From contig CM060985.1 of assembly GCA_030765065.1 (NCBI GenBank), forward strand, positions 177,136,096-177,200,095: a DNA stretch of 64,000 nt, given 5' to 3'. The notes beneath the pieces were generated by a model. It worked only from the letters and a program-made list of their open reading frames with translations, did not search any database and had not been told where the DNA came from. A program made the position numbers and the translations under genes. Position 1 is the stretch's first letter. Each line of letters starts with the position of its first letter. Origin of the DNA: Deroplatys truncata. Taxonomy: Eukaryota > Arthropoda > Insecta > Mantodea > Mantidae. Positions 1 through 11,504 of the stretch are shown here, piece by piece.

Positions 1-116
1 ACATACGACCATAGGCGAATGGGAACGCAATAAAAGTTGCAGTTCCGCCCTATGCGATCGTACACCACGTACATTCCGGGTCAGGATAGCCATTAAGAAA
101 AAAGGGGATAAACTGT

Positions 117-1399
117 CTATTTAGAAGGGCGGCTTAAAATTACCTTTTGTTTAACCTTGGGGCTCGGGCTTTTTGTATGGAGTTGGTCAGACTCCATAGC
201 TTCCTCGGAGGAAGGGCCCACGCGCTCAGTGCCAGAAACAGATTCAAGCGCCGTGAATCGGTTCTGGGTGGCGATGGGTGAGGGGTGCCACTGAGCGCGG
301 CTTGTCCCAGGACCTTCCTGGGACAACGACCTCCGAGGAGGAGAAGGTGAACTTTTGTTACCGCGCGCACGCGGAGGGTCTTTCAAAAAATCTTCCCTAC
401 GTAGTTTCTGCTTGGGCTTCTTTTCAGCGGCTTGCGATTTCATTGACTTTGGACCAGGTTTATAGGACTTGGTAACAGTAGCTTTAATAGACGGCCGGAT
501 GGTAGTGGCGGTTAATCCAGTCAAGGTCCAGGTCTGAGTTTCGGCATCTACTCGTGGTACTGGCGAGGCAACAACAGAACTAAATGTGCCAGATCGCAGG
601 AGTGAAGGTTGGCGCGCATGGAAACGCCTCCGGGCTTCGGCGAAGGAGAGTTTCTCCTTTACCCGGATCTCCTGGATCGCCTTCTCGTCCAAGTACCGCG
701 GACAGTCGGCAAACGAAGCAGAATGTGACCCTTTACAATTAACGCAGACGGGGGCTGTTGAACAGGCACCTTCGTGTGAGGGCTGGCTACATGTTGCACA
801 GATGTTAACGGCACTCTTACATGAGACTTGCGTATGCCCAAAACGTTGGCACTTAAAACAACGCAGAGGTCTAGGAATATAAGGCCTCACAGAAATACGT
901 TCGTACCCTGCGGAGATGCTCGTGGGCAGATCGACGCCATCAAATGTTAGAAACAGGGTACGAGTGGGTACCAATACGCCGTCGCGTTTGGCCTGCACTC
1001 GATGAACCGCTGTCACCTTCTGGTCTGCAAGATATTCGACCAGGTCCTCGTCCGATATGCCATCGAGGCTATGCGTGGTGACAACGCCTCGACCAGAATT
1101 CAAGGTGCGGTGCTTCTCAACACGGATAGGATAACCGTGGAGAAGCGTGGCGCTCAACAAGGACTTACTTTGTGCCTCGGATTTGCTTTGCACTAACAAC
1201 GAACCATTACGAAGCCGAGTGCAGGAAAGAACCGGACCAGCAATTGAGTCAATGCCCTTCTGGATGATAAAACCTTCTCGAATGATTGTCCTTCCTCTGT
1301 TCGGGTAATCACTAAGTAACAACCAGCTGTTGGCGGTGCTACTTCTGTTACTAAAACTTTTCGGCGCTTGTTGTTTATAATGGAGAAAGGGTGCTCCAT
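117..1399 (-). pseudogene. Non-LTR retrotransposon ORF1 (gag-like, CCHC)
   Basis: This is the nucleic-acid-binding ORF1 protein of a Jockey/I-like non-LTR retrotransposon, which packages the element RNA. The main open frame runs 117-1421. Counted from its ATG at 1421, three zinc knuckles are visible: C188-x2-C-x4-H-x4-C201, C208-x2-C-x4-H-x3-C220 and C226-x2-C-x3-H-x6-C240. A charged segment and a Ser/Pro/Lys-rich tail follow. The family-like N-terminus (MEHPFSIINNKRRK...) lies in another frame, starting at 1399. It joins the long frame near 1275-1285 at a T run that is one base short, so this copy carries a frameshift. The 1421 ATG in the long frame reads a Phe run and is probably not the native start. 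ORF2 would lie below position 1, outside the window. Confidence 0.85.
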
Positions 1400-1421
1400 A
1401 GCGAAAAAAAAACTCCACCAT

Positions 1422-2035
1422 TGCAACCGTCTCCGACCTCGGGCTCTGACTTCCCGGGCGTTACCCCGGCTTGGGTGAGTGGCCTATCTATACCTAGCTC
1501 ACCCCAGGGTCACACCTCCCAGAACATAGACAGAGGGACCCAATCGCCGTCGGAAGCCAGCAGCTCATGCAATGGCCCCCCCCCGCGGGACTGCAGTTGA
1601 ACAGCGGATACGAACACAAACCCTACATGACGACCCCGGGTGGTGGGGATGACGCCATTACCCACTCACCCAGCTGCGCACGCGGTGCGCGGGTATCCGT
1701 CAGGCTGTGTCCACGGAGGATTTAAATAAAAAGATAAAAGAAACTAAAACTGTGTGGGCGTTTCGCACGCAAGGTAGGCCGGCCAGGAAGAAAAAGAGTT
1801 GTGTGAATGTCGTGGTGCGAAATGGTCGGAAAGTGACAAGGGAAGAAAGAAACGATGGTGAGGTGCGGTATGAATGGAATGTAAAGAACGCACGAGAGCC
1901 TACCTTGGGTCCACCGGTCACGAGAAGAACCCACCTCGACCGGATGGGGGTGAGGGGATGAATGTGGCGATGATTGGCTCGGGAACCCCCGGGTGCGCCA
2001 AAAACCGGTACTCACATAAGGTGAGCCCCTGAGGG
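1422..2035 (-). other. Presumed 5' UTR of the non-LTR element
   Basis: This GC-richer stretch precedes ORF1 on the minus strand and ends abruptly where a Q repeat begins at about 2036. Open frames here on both strands show no recognisable protein. The position and sharp boundary suggest the element's 5' UTR and promoter. That the element is complete at its 5' end is inferred. Confidence 0.5.
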
Positions 2036-3310
2036 GTGGATTTTCTTGAAAACCTTCGTGTCGCATCTCTGGAAGATACTGAACCTAAATACCAACTTTG
2101 GTGTTTATCTGACTGTTCGTTTCTGAGTTATGCTGTTCACAGACACACACGGACATGTTTCCAAAAATGCTTTTTTTGGATTCAGGGGATCTCAAAACAT
2201 GTATTTCCGGTGAAATCTTGGTATCGAATTTTTGGGTGGAATACAATACTTCCCCTACTTACTATACGTAGTAGAGAAAGTAAAAAACGAATAACGAATT
2301 CCCATTTGAGAGAATGTATATGTATTGGAAAATTCAAACATATAACAAGGAATACATGGGAAATGGTCCACTCGACAAGAAAAAGTGTGTAACATAAATC
2401 GTGCGTTTTAATAAGATGTCCATTTTTGTGTAACAAAATTATGTCTTTCTCTTACTGTAGTACGTGGTCTAGAAGGCATTGTAGATACCAACGCTTCGCC
2501 AAATGCAGCGTTTGGCATCTTCAGGGTGAAGTGATTCGTTGTATGCGGTGGTCAGAGCCTACAAGCCCGAATAGTAGTAATTCAGTTATCCGTGTAGCTT
2601 TTCAGTTATGCTTTTCACAGACTCGTTGGCCCACACAGGGATCTTTTTTTAAAAAGTTTTTTTTTTTATTTTAGAGGTCACATTGACCTACCCAAAACTT
2701 GTATTTCCGGTGAGATCTCGTTATCGAATTTTTGGGAGGAATGCAACACTTCTGCTACTTACTCTGTTAGAGAAAATAAAAATATATCAGGTTTTCTTCC
2801 TTGTTACTTTCTCTGCTACGTATAGCAAGTAGAGATAGCATTGTAGTCTACCCAAAAACTCGACGTCCAGATTTCACCGAAAATATATGTGAACACTCAA
2901 AACGAAAGCATTTTTAGAAAAAGCTCTTCGTGTGTCTGTGAACCTCATAACTCAAGAACATGAAATTTTTTAAGAAAATACCACTCCAAAGCGTACCCTT
3001 TAGCTGAAGCATTTTTCGAAATTTTCTATTTCCTATACATGGTTCTAACGATTTTGATTAAAATATCGTATATTAAAGATATTTACGTGGCAAATGAAAT
3101 GTATTCTTGAATTTTCTGGAAATAGCCTATTTTCATCCCAAAGGGATTTTGTATAATCTTGTATGACTGGTAAACGTTAAGCAATTTGCAAATTCTTATT
3201 ACAGCAAAAATATAAATCTCTTTAAAACACAATTTATTTCAGACAATTTTGTTATGGCATAGGGCATTTCTGAGATGGCCTATGCAAACGATTATTACAG
3301 GTTCGAATTG
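2036..3310. repeat. Cluster of Q-repeat fragments
   Basis: 2036-2285 is the plus-strand 3' third of a Q repeat, ending in ACTATACGTAGTAGAGAAAG. 2290-2455 is a middle segment of another plus copy. 2690-2785 is a further 3' end. 2806-3310 is a divergent minus-strand copy beginning TTACTTTCTCTGCTACG. 2456-2690 contains no recognisable feature. Confidence 0.7.
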
Positions 3311-3641
3311 TGCCAATTCTTTGTCTTTCTCTTCAAATGCTGTTTTTTTTCAGCTGGCTGTGGAGTTAAACCCAAATCAGTTTCTTGTGTCTTGTATTAG
3401 AGTGTTAGTCAAAGCAGCGCATAGGAACTGATGGTTGTGAATCGCGCGCGCGATCGGTAGGACTTCGAAAAAATGTAATTGTTCAAGGGACCGGGCACGT
3501 TTAGTTGGACCGAGTTTGGAGCACAGCTCCGCCAGTAGGCCTTTTTGAATACAGAAAAGAGTGCCATTATATTTTGTAATATCCCATATGAAGTACAGGT
3601 CAGAAGGTATGTAAAAGTTGCCTTCCTACCTGTAAATAGAC
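3311..3641. other. No recognisable feature
   Basis: I see no homology, tRNA, repeat or credible ORF here. A short GC-alternating run (CGCGCGCGATCG) lies near 3445. Confidence 0.4.
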
Positions 3642-3945
3642 GGTGTCGTTGCCGAGTTGTTAGACCGCTCGCCAGGGTTCTATTCTAGTGGCCAGCATGT
3701 AAGATTTATGGTGAACGAAGCGGCGTCTAGGCGGGTTTTCTCAGGTTCTCCGTTTGCCCCTAGCGTTCATCCCACCAATTGCTCCATTATCACCTTTCCT
3801 TTCATGCATTTTGCCTTCATTTCATGTCATCTTCTTTCTTACTCCAATACCTGGATACGGGCCGATCTCCCGACCCAAGACACAATGTCCTAGAGGGTTA
3901 AGTCCTACATAGGAAGAGGCTAAGCCGACTAAGTAAGTAAAATAT
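3642..3945 (+). mobile_element. tRNA-derived SINE, copy 1
   Basis: The head is tRNA-like: GTTGCCGAGTTGTTAGACC resembles an A box followed by the anticodon arm, and GGGTTCTATTCTAG is a decayed B box. The body (CATCCCACCAATTGCTCC, then ATCACCTTTCCTTTCATGC) matches the body of the SINE at 7305-7597. The two are therefore copies of one family. Confidence 0.65.
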
Positions 3946-4776
3946 ATGTATTTATCTTAGTACAATTTTTAACCACACTAGATGAGAATTTCGTTTTTCA
4001 TCTGTGAGTCCAAAGTCTAAAAACACGGCACGGAAAAGTGTGCCAAAACGATTTTACATGGCACTGCTTCTGTGTTGTTAATGTTGGCGTGTTCGTGCCC
4101 TACCATTTGGGAGGGTAACATAGTAGTGGCATCCTCCTCGAGCGCTTCCTCGAATAAGGTGGCTCAGAGAAGTCGAGCCGTGTTCGGCATCCTACGACAA
4201 CAAACTGCCATTGTTCCACCACAAACCACCAAGCTTCGCTTGAGCGGTGCCGAGCATTCTGGTGAACGGAGCTCACCGAGCTCAGAGGTGCTGTCCGGGA
4301 TTATCAGGTTGTCAGTCGAAGAACACGGCGGTTGAAAGGAGCAGGTTGAGAGAGGGACAGAGAGAACATTAAGGAAGATAGATCTCAGTAATCAAAAATA
4401 TAGCTTGCTGTTATCTCTTGCGGTTGGGCCATCGTGTCTGTTGCTAGTGTGTCGGCAAGACCCTGAGCAAGACTGACTCTCTTTTTTGGAGTAGGGGGAA
4501 ACAGGAATAAAGGTATAAGGAAAAAACAAGAATATATAGGAATGAAGGATGAGGGACTGGAGGGATCTCAAGCTGTGGTGACATAATTTATGTGGAGCAA
4601 AAATGGTGTAATGGTGTCCGGTACTGCCATAGCAAACCGAAAGTTTGTGAGTAGTTGCGTAATGTGGCAGAGTTCTTCGCAGTGAGGTTCAGGTATCTGA
4701 CATGGCCAATACCTGACAGTGACCTGTGAACTGCGATGTCATTATGGTTGTATTTATGGCTCCGTACCCGGGCGTG
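3946..4776. other. No recognisable feature
   Basis: Unique-looking sequence. The 87-codon plus-strand frame at 4072-4335 has no family signature, and I do not call it a gene. Confidence 0.4.
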
Positions 4777-6236
4777 TCAACCTCCGAGCACTAGATCAAG
4801 TGTTGTGTGGTGCAGACAGAGGAGGCTGGCGTGTGTTGTCGATGTTTGTTCATTTGTTGCAGCATCTGTGGTTGCATTAGGACGTGTTGTTCCATAATAT
4901 TTCTTATCAGCATGTATGATTTCTGCAGCTTGTGGTGGTGTCTTGGAGTTGTTAAGTCTGTAGGTAACGTCGGTGATGGTCTTTTCTTGAAGCTCTGGTA
5001 ACCTGGCAACTGAGGACTCTAGGGCGGTCTTCACCGTCATCAGCTTACGCTGTATCGAGGCAAGGATTTCTGGTTCTTCACTGAGCTCTAGTTGCTGAAT
5101 GATTGAGTCTCAAGTTTCCTAAAGTGGCTTGAAGCAGCTACGTAGTTTCTGTTAGTGGTGCGGTGTTTGTCTTCTACTGCTTATAGTCTCTTATTTGTTG
5201 TCGTCTTGAGGGCATCGAGGCGTTTGTTTGGCGTTGCAACTTCAGCCAGGATGACCGATGAAGCCGTGAGTAGTTCATTGATGAAAGTCTCCAATGCTGC
5301 TAGATTTTCAGCATCGTTTGACGGTCATGGTGTGGCTGTGCCCTCCAAATGGCGACTGATGTGTCGTTGGAGCAACGGTGTGGCATGTGGTAGTGCTGTC
5401 AATCTTGGATGGAGCTGATAGCAAGCCTGCCCAATGTAGTAATACACCCTACAGCAGCTGGCGCAAAATCTCCTTCTACGCGTGAGATCATGCTGCGGCG
5501 CCGCAGTAGTGGCAGCGAGGTGGTGATGTACACTGGTCAGCCGAATGGCTATAGAGAAAGTATGCGCTGGACGGCGGGCTCTGTTGTGTTCGGGGGCTTC
5601 AGAGCGAATATTATGGTATAGGAAGTCCATACTCGTCGCCAGGGCTGCGTCGTAATGCGCCTGCCCTAGAAGACAAGGCGCACAAGTGGAGTTGATTCTT
5701 TATTGGAGATGATTCTTGTGGCCTTCGTCAAAGAGGGCCAGCGTTTACAGGTATCGCCGACAAGGCCGTGCGACCGTGTGGCAGTTGTAGAGAGGACTGT
5801 TGCGTAGCGGCTGTGCGGATGGCGTAGCTGAGGGCACCCTTGCCGGTGGAGTAATATCGTTGGTGCTTGCAGGTAGACTGGGCGAGCGCCGCTGCTGGGG
5901 CTGTGGTGACGGCGACGGTGTCATCGTGGTACGGCGGGCGCCTGTGATAGACATCCTTAAACGCGATGTGGTATTGTGGTTGGTTGCCGGTGTTCTGAGC
6001 GAGCAATGCCGTGACAGCACGGAGAGCATCCCGTTGAGGCTGCTTCTTCGTGGGCAGTCGTGAGGCGATCGGTTCCTGTGACGAGCAGGAATGGAAATCT
6101 CACGATATTTCCTCCTCAGCATCTCAAATAGAACGCCTCTGTTGCTATCTGCCTGCCCATACATACCTTCTATGCTAGTGACCCATTCCAGCGAACGTTG
6201 AAAATACGCGGTGGAGCCTCGCTTACTAATTCCCAA
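4777..6236 (-). other. GC-richer degraded coding-like block, unidentified
   Basis: Several minus-strand frames of 87 to 163 codons (4777-5040, 5325-5630, 5745-6236) lie in series in a block that is clearly GC-richer than its surroundings. This looks like the remains of one broken coding region. The predicted peptides are Thr/Ser/Pro/Arg-rich, and the most N-terminal one (5745-6236) has an LRRKYREISIPA stretch. I recognise no domain. A decayed retroelement gag or a low-complexity host gene are both possible. Confidence 0.3.
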
Positions 6237-6309
6237 AGATGCGTTGCTACAGGTATCAACCTATACACAAATTTCTGTTTGCGCAATCGCACTGTGGCTC
6301 TAAACAAAA

Positions 6310-6440
6310 AAAAAATCAGTGGCACAATAACATGGTCCCACCAGCATTTACCTACCGCTCAGGAGAAACCACGAAAAAACCAAGGTCACAGTGGCACAAC
6401 GGAAATCGAACTCTGGACCTCCCAAATGCGAGATTTCCAT
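6310..6440 (-). mobile_element. SINE-like fragment with B box
   Basis: On the minus strand, GGTCCAGAGTTCGATTTCCG contains a good Pol III B box (GTTCGATTTCC). No clear A box is visible upstream. It is probably the tail of a tRNA-derived SINE. Confidence 0.4.
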
Positions 6441-7300
6441 GGTAAAGTCACCTATAAGTTTAATAAAAACTTCTTCAGCGTGTTGTTGACATTATTATCC
6501 TTCACCTAAGAATAGTTTTTCAGTTCTTAAGTCCTGTACAGAAGACTGGTGTCTGTTCACGAGTTACGTCTCTTCTTTGCTGTCAAAAAACAAACGATCC
6601 AATTACTGGCCTGTTAGTGACATGCCTGCAGATGTGCACTCTGTTTCACTTCGATACACACAATAAAAGATACAAAGTTACCTTCAAAGGACAACGAAAA
6701 CGTCTCTTAGTTCTTACGAAGCGTTTTATTTGAGGTGAAGTGCACGAATGGTATGGAAGTCAGTCCAAGAGATCTTTAGTTCTCTTCTAAAACTTGTTAC
6801 TTTCTTCTCGTTTTCTTTCATTTCACCGGGTTTTTTTACTTTGTGCAGAAGTGCGCGCGGTCCAAATAACGAAGGGATTGAATTCCTTTAACAAATGGAA
6901 AAGAGAGGATTTGAGTTTGCTCCCATAGTTTGCTATAGAAGTGGAAAAAAGTCGGCTTAAGTTGCTCAGTTTACAGCCCATAGAAACAACTTCTTCTGCT
7001 ATAAAATATTTTTAAAGGAAACATTCATCTGGAAACCTTCGTACACGCACTGACACATAAGGTGCATCGAATTTCAACACGAAATTAAAGGTATGCATAG
7101 GTAAAATTTTTAATACTGCAGTTTTATTAAAATACTTTAAACATTATCAAAATTTTGCAAAGATTTTAAAATATTGTTGTAAAAAATGTTTTAAGTTTCA
7201 TGCAGATATCTTTTATATTTTTTCAGACAAAAATGTTTGGTAATTAATCGATGTTACAGACGATTTAGAAACGCATTCATTCACTGTTTAACCTCATATA
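6441..7300. other. No recognisable feature
   Basis: AT-rich sequence without a supported gene, repeat or RNA. Confidence 0.4.
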
Positions 7301-7304
7301 ATGT

Positions 7305-7597
7305 AGAACTTACACCCCCAGGACTTACAGGCGGGTGCCTGGAGTCAGAGGCCCGTCGAGGAGCAGACATTCCTGGATCAGACAGAATATCCGGGAAGGG
7401 TGATCAGCCCGATGCCTGGTATGGGATGAAGGAAGTAGATGAAACGAAAAAATGGCGAAATAAGTGAAAGGAAAGGTGATGATGGAGCAGTTGATGGAAT
7501 GACGCTACGTCCACCACAAATCACACATGCGGGGATTGAACCCGGGCCGCTTCGATGAGAGGGGAGCGGTCTAACCACTCGGCCACGGTGCCGCCCC
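7305..7597 (-). mobile_element. tRNA-derived SINE, copy 2
   Basis: On the minus strand from 7597 there is a well-preserved tRNA-like head. TGGCCGAGTGGTTAGACCG forms the A box and D arm, and GGGTTCAATCCCCGC forms the B box and T arm. The following body matches that of the SINE at 3642-3945. The head looks most like a class II (Leu/Ser-type) tRNA. There is no matching 3' acceptor half, so this is not a tRNA gene. Confidence 0.75.
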
Positions 7598-7612
7598 GAT
7601 TTAGAAATCATA

Positions 7613-8530
7613 ATTTAAAAAAATCTGATGTGTTACACTCACATGACTTTCTCTATTCTTGTACAAACTACTTTTACAAACGCTTATTCTCCATCTACTT
7701 CATGTTAAATCAGATAAACATTTGCAGACTCTGTCTTATTGCTAATTTTCTTGTAGATGTAAGGGGAATATATATTTACAAGGGCAATATAGAAATACAG
7801 TAGCCTTTAAGCACATACATATCTCTTAATAGCTGGTTGCTAGATGCAGCACCATTCCCTTTGCCACAGATTAATACTCTTTGCAATATACAAGACAAAA
7901 AAATGAATAACGAATTCCAATTTGAGAAAATTAGTATTGAAAAATTTAAGGGAATAACAAGCAATATCTCGAAAATGGTTCACTCAACAAAAAAATGTAT
8001 ATGACATAAATTGTGTATTTTAACGGGATCTACATTTTTTTGTGTAGTAAAATTTTGTCTATCTCTTATGGTTTACCAGTTATGCAAAAGTAGTTCACAA
8101 TGAAGAATACTTTTGGAGACATTCCCAGAAAATTCAAGATATACATTTTATTTTCATGAATATATCGTAAACATATGATATTTTAATCAAAATCGTTAGA
8201 GCCATTTTTGAGAAAATTAAAATTTTCGAAAAATGTTCCATGTAAAGGGTAGTCTGGGGTGGGGGGATTTTCTTGAAAACCTTCGTGTCGCATCTCTGGA
8301 AGATACTGAACCTAAATACCAAGTTTGGTGTATATCTGACTGTTCGTTTCTGAGTTATGCTGTTCACAGACAGAAACACAGACACACACACGGACATGTT
8401 TCCAAAAATGCTTTTTTTGGATTCAGGGGGTCTCAAAACATATATTTCCGGTGAAATCTCGATATCGAATTTTTGGGTGGAATACAATACTTCCCCTACT
8501 TACTATACGTAGTAGAGAAAGTAAAAAATT
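7613..8530 (+). repeat. Q repeat, near full length
   Basis: It begins TCTGATGTGTTACACTCAC and ends ACTATACGTAGTAGAGAAAG. The terminal inverted 12-mer ACTTTCTCTACT / AGTAGAGAAAGT is present. The 3' third contains the family's roughly 100-codon open frame (8233-8530, interrupted near 8450). Confidence 0.8.
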
Positions 8531-8697
8531 AAAAACACTAGCATACCAAACAGTCGTTTTGTGGCCCAGCCACGATCCGTTTGGGGTGGCCCGATGTTAC
8601 GAGGTGTTTGATATCAATTTCCAAATTCAAGAAATACACGGCGTATTGATGTATTTGCCTTTAAACCTGGCTCACATATTGGTTACGTACATTGCGT

Positions 8698-10012
8698 TCG
8701 TAGATCGGTCGGACCGTTCCGCGGCGACCTTGGGCTGGGTGAGGATTGGCGCGCCTTCCGCCAGAATTACACTTTAACGACCGGCAAGTCATGTTATGGA
8801 ACACTAGTACTCTACTAACTATATTAGGCTTACCTACGTCACAATATATGTTGAAGTTGACGACCTTCAACGCGAATACATTCCCTATATCTCTGAAAAA
8901 AGTTCTGGTTTACTCGCAAAAGTTCATGTTGACTGTTTGCCTATATTTCTCTCATGGTATTGTCCTTCAATTATTGTAACGTGTGCGGATTTGGTGCCTA
9001 AACGTTAGCTTTTAACGTTCCCCATAAATAAAAATTGCATTGAGATAAGTTCAGGGGAACGAGGTGCCACAATTCCCGACCAAATATTCGGTCACCATGC
9101 ACACTTCGCAATTCATGCATAGAATTCAAGCAGTGTGCGTTGTAGCTGAATCCTGCTGAAATTAGCCACAAAATCTTTCATTTCTTGTTAGTTGCGGACA
9201 AATTTATTTAAATTTGTGTTCACATAAAGGTGTGAATGAACTGTTGTGTCGAAAAATATGAGAGCGATAATTCTATACGCACTCACTGGGCACCAAACAC
9301 CAACTTTTGCAGCGTGGTAAGGAACTTCAAGAATAATATGGGAATTTTCGGTAGCCCAGTATCTATTGTTCTGAGTAGAAACGTGATAAAACCAAGCTTC
9401 ATCAGTGAAGAACGTTAAAAGTGGGTCCACGTCGCCATGATGAACGGACTGCAATAATTAACCTTGTGGTGGTAAAACAAATTACAGTTACCTTGTATGG
9501 CTGAAGTTTCAGAAGCTTCGTGGGCACAAAAGCTGACGTCTTGGAAATGTTAACCTCTTGTGTTAAACGTTTCAGTGATTTTTGAGGTGAGTGCTCTAAC
9601 GGGACCCCTACTTTGTCAAGCTTCTCTTTGTGTCAGCACTGGGTGCTGTTGAAAACGTTTCTTGTCCAAAAAGTCTCCTGTGCGCCTGACGTTATTGACA
9701 AGGTCATGAATAGTTGACGTGCTAGGAATTCGAAAACCTGCAAACCGATGTTGAAATTTTCTAAGACACCTTCTTGCAGAAAAGAACTTCACATACGCCT
9801 CGTACAGAAAAATAAGTTGCACTAAAGTGTACTCAACCATTATTAATGAACAATTTATCACCAAGAGACAACACAATTTAACTCTAAACACGCGCACAGA
9901 TATATTTCCCTCACAAAAGATGCAACTCCACTGAATTACAGCGCTATTCTCTGGCGGCAGGCGCGCCAATCCTGACTCATCCAATGCCGCCGCGGAACGG
10001 TCTACGAACAGG
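8698..10012 (-). mobile_element. DUF4817/DDE-type transposon with TIRs
   Basis: A DDE transposon of the mariner/Tc1 (IS630-like) group common in insects. Terminal inverted repeats are visible at about 8698-8768 and 9946-10012. They share CGTAGA, CCGTTCCGCGGCG, AGGATTGGCGCGCC and CCGCCAGA, with one roughly 9-base indel. Between them lies a minus-strand transposase relic. The element is about 1.3 kb, a normal size for the group. It is dead, judging by the coding breaks. Confidence 0.8.
9188..9840 (-). pseudogene. Transposase relic (DUF4817 HTH + DDE_3)
   Basis: The N-terminal part reads from an ATG at 9840 (MVEYTLVQLIFLYEAY), with the helix-turn-helix features FQHRFAGFRIPS and TIHDLVNNVRRTGDF typical of DUF4817. 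The catalytic part lies in another frame, at 9188-9454. It contains FFTDEAWFYHVS with the first catalytic Asp, then NRYWATENSH and KVGVWCPVSA. The segment between, and everything after the first Asp domain, is missing or scrambled, so no second or third catalytic residue can be placed. Confidence 0.75.
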
Positions 10013-10097
10013 TATTAGCTCCAATAATAAGATTCGAAACAAGGAGGTCGATGATGAGAAGAAGAACATCTACCAGCCAACAGTTCCAGATTATAAA

Positions 10098-11000
10098 GAA
10101 AAACAAATCTGATGTGTTACACTCCCATGACTTTCTCTACTCTTGTACAAACTATTTTTACAAACTCTTATTCTCCATCTATTTCATATTAATCGAGATA
10201 AACATTTGCAGAAGCGAACTTTTGACATGCAAAGAGAATTACATTTTACACATAGCGACCAGTTCTAAAAATATTCGACTATCGCTTAAGGTGTACTATG
10301 TTCCCCTTGTTTTGTATTTGCAAGGGCAATATAGAAATACAGTAGCCTTTAAATATACACATATCTCTTAATAGCTGGTTGCTAGGTGCAGCACCATTCC
10401 CTTTGCCACAGATTAATACTCTTTGCATATCCAAGACAAAAAAATGAATAATGAATTTCCATTTGAGAAAATAAGTATTGAAACATTTAAGGGAAAAACA
10501 AGCAATATCTCGAAAATGGTTCACTCATAAAAAAAAATGTATATGACATAAATTGTCTATTTTAACGCAATCTAAATTTTTTGCCCAGTAACATTTTGTC
10601 TATCTCATATGGTTTACCAGTTATGTAAAAGTCGTTCACAGTGAAGACGTTTGGAGACATTCCGAGAAAATTGAAGATATACATTTTATTTGTCATGAAA
10701 ATATCTTTTAATCAAAATTGTTAGAGCCAATTTTGAGAAAATTAAATTTTTTTAAAAATGTTTCATGTAAAGGTAATCTGGGGTGGGGATTTTCTTGAAA
10801 ATCTTCGTGTCGCATCTCTGGAACATACTGAACCTAAATACCAAGTTTAGTGTTTATCCGACTGTTCGTTTCTGAGTTATGCTGTTCACAGACAGACACA
10901 CAGACACACGCACGGACATGTTTCCAAAACGCTTTTTTTTATTCAAGGGTTCTCAAAACATATATTTCCCCTAATTACTATACGTAGTAGAGAAAGTAAT
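10098..11000 (+). repeat. Q repeat
   Basis: It starts CAAATCTGATGTGTTACACTC and ends TATACGTAGTAGAGAAAGT. The Q landmarks are in order, including the (CA)-rich tract near 10891-10915. A short deletion lies just before the 3' end. Confidence 0.8.
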
Positions 11001-11400
11001 ATTGTCTCGGCCACGTTGTGGTGATTGAGCTGTTAATAGGTGCACGCGGAACAATTGCAAACTTCTTCGCTGACACCTGCAAGATGTTGGGCTTATTCAC
11101 TATTGACACCAAATCATTTGGAACGTCCGCTTTGAAGCGATTAGTAGCCCTCTTATAAATCACCTTTATAGCCTTTGTTATCCACAGTGATAACTCGTGT
11201 TCTTCTACTGGCCACATCCAAATCATCGTGAATGTTCAAAACAACTCACAATGTATATTTAAATCTTTACTTTCTTTAAACATTGTTTCAATGCATGACT
11301 TCTTTCTTTTCTTACTGCCCTACTCAACCATTTATATGTGTGTTTATTGGTAATTCTGTATTTGTTGTGCTCTGTTTAAGAGGCAGTCTTTCAATAAACG
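11001..11400. other. Unidentified, one 82-codon minus frame
   Basis: Most of this interval has no recognisable feature. A minus-strand frame (10978-11226) gives a fairly protein-like peptide containing KVIYKRATNRFK and IVPRAPINSSITT, but I know no family for it. It could be a fragment of a transposon gene. Confidence 0.25.
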
Positions 11401-11504
11401 AAGCTTTAAAATTAAAATAATGATGTGATACATTCATATGACCTTCTTTACCCTCAATCAGTTATTAGTGGGTATACAAACTATGTTTACTAAATAGGTT
11501 CCCT

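Noticed and set aside
4072-4335. 87-codon plus-strand ORF
   Set aside because: No recognisable motif, and it is isolated in unique sequence. The length is not improbable by chance.
5400-5500. Gypsy-type gag CWYH/RFG-like motif on the minus strand
   Set aside because: Only a loose resemblance (VYYYIGQACYQLHP). The neighbouring frames are in the wrong order for a gag-pol layout.
7510-7597. Functional tRNA gene (class II head)
   Set aside because: A and B boxes are good, but no acceptor-stem partner is present and a SINE body shared with 3.7 kb follows directly.
9188-10012. The 8.7-10 kb element as a second copy of the 29-30 kb element
   Set aside because: The transposases are related, but the terminal inverted repeats are entirely different, so they are different families.
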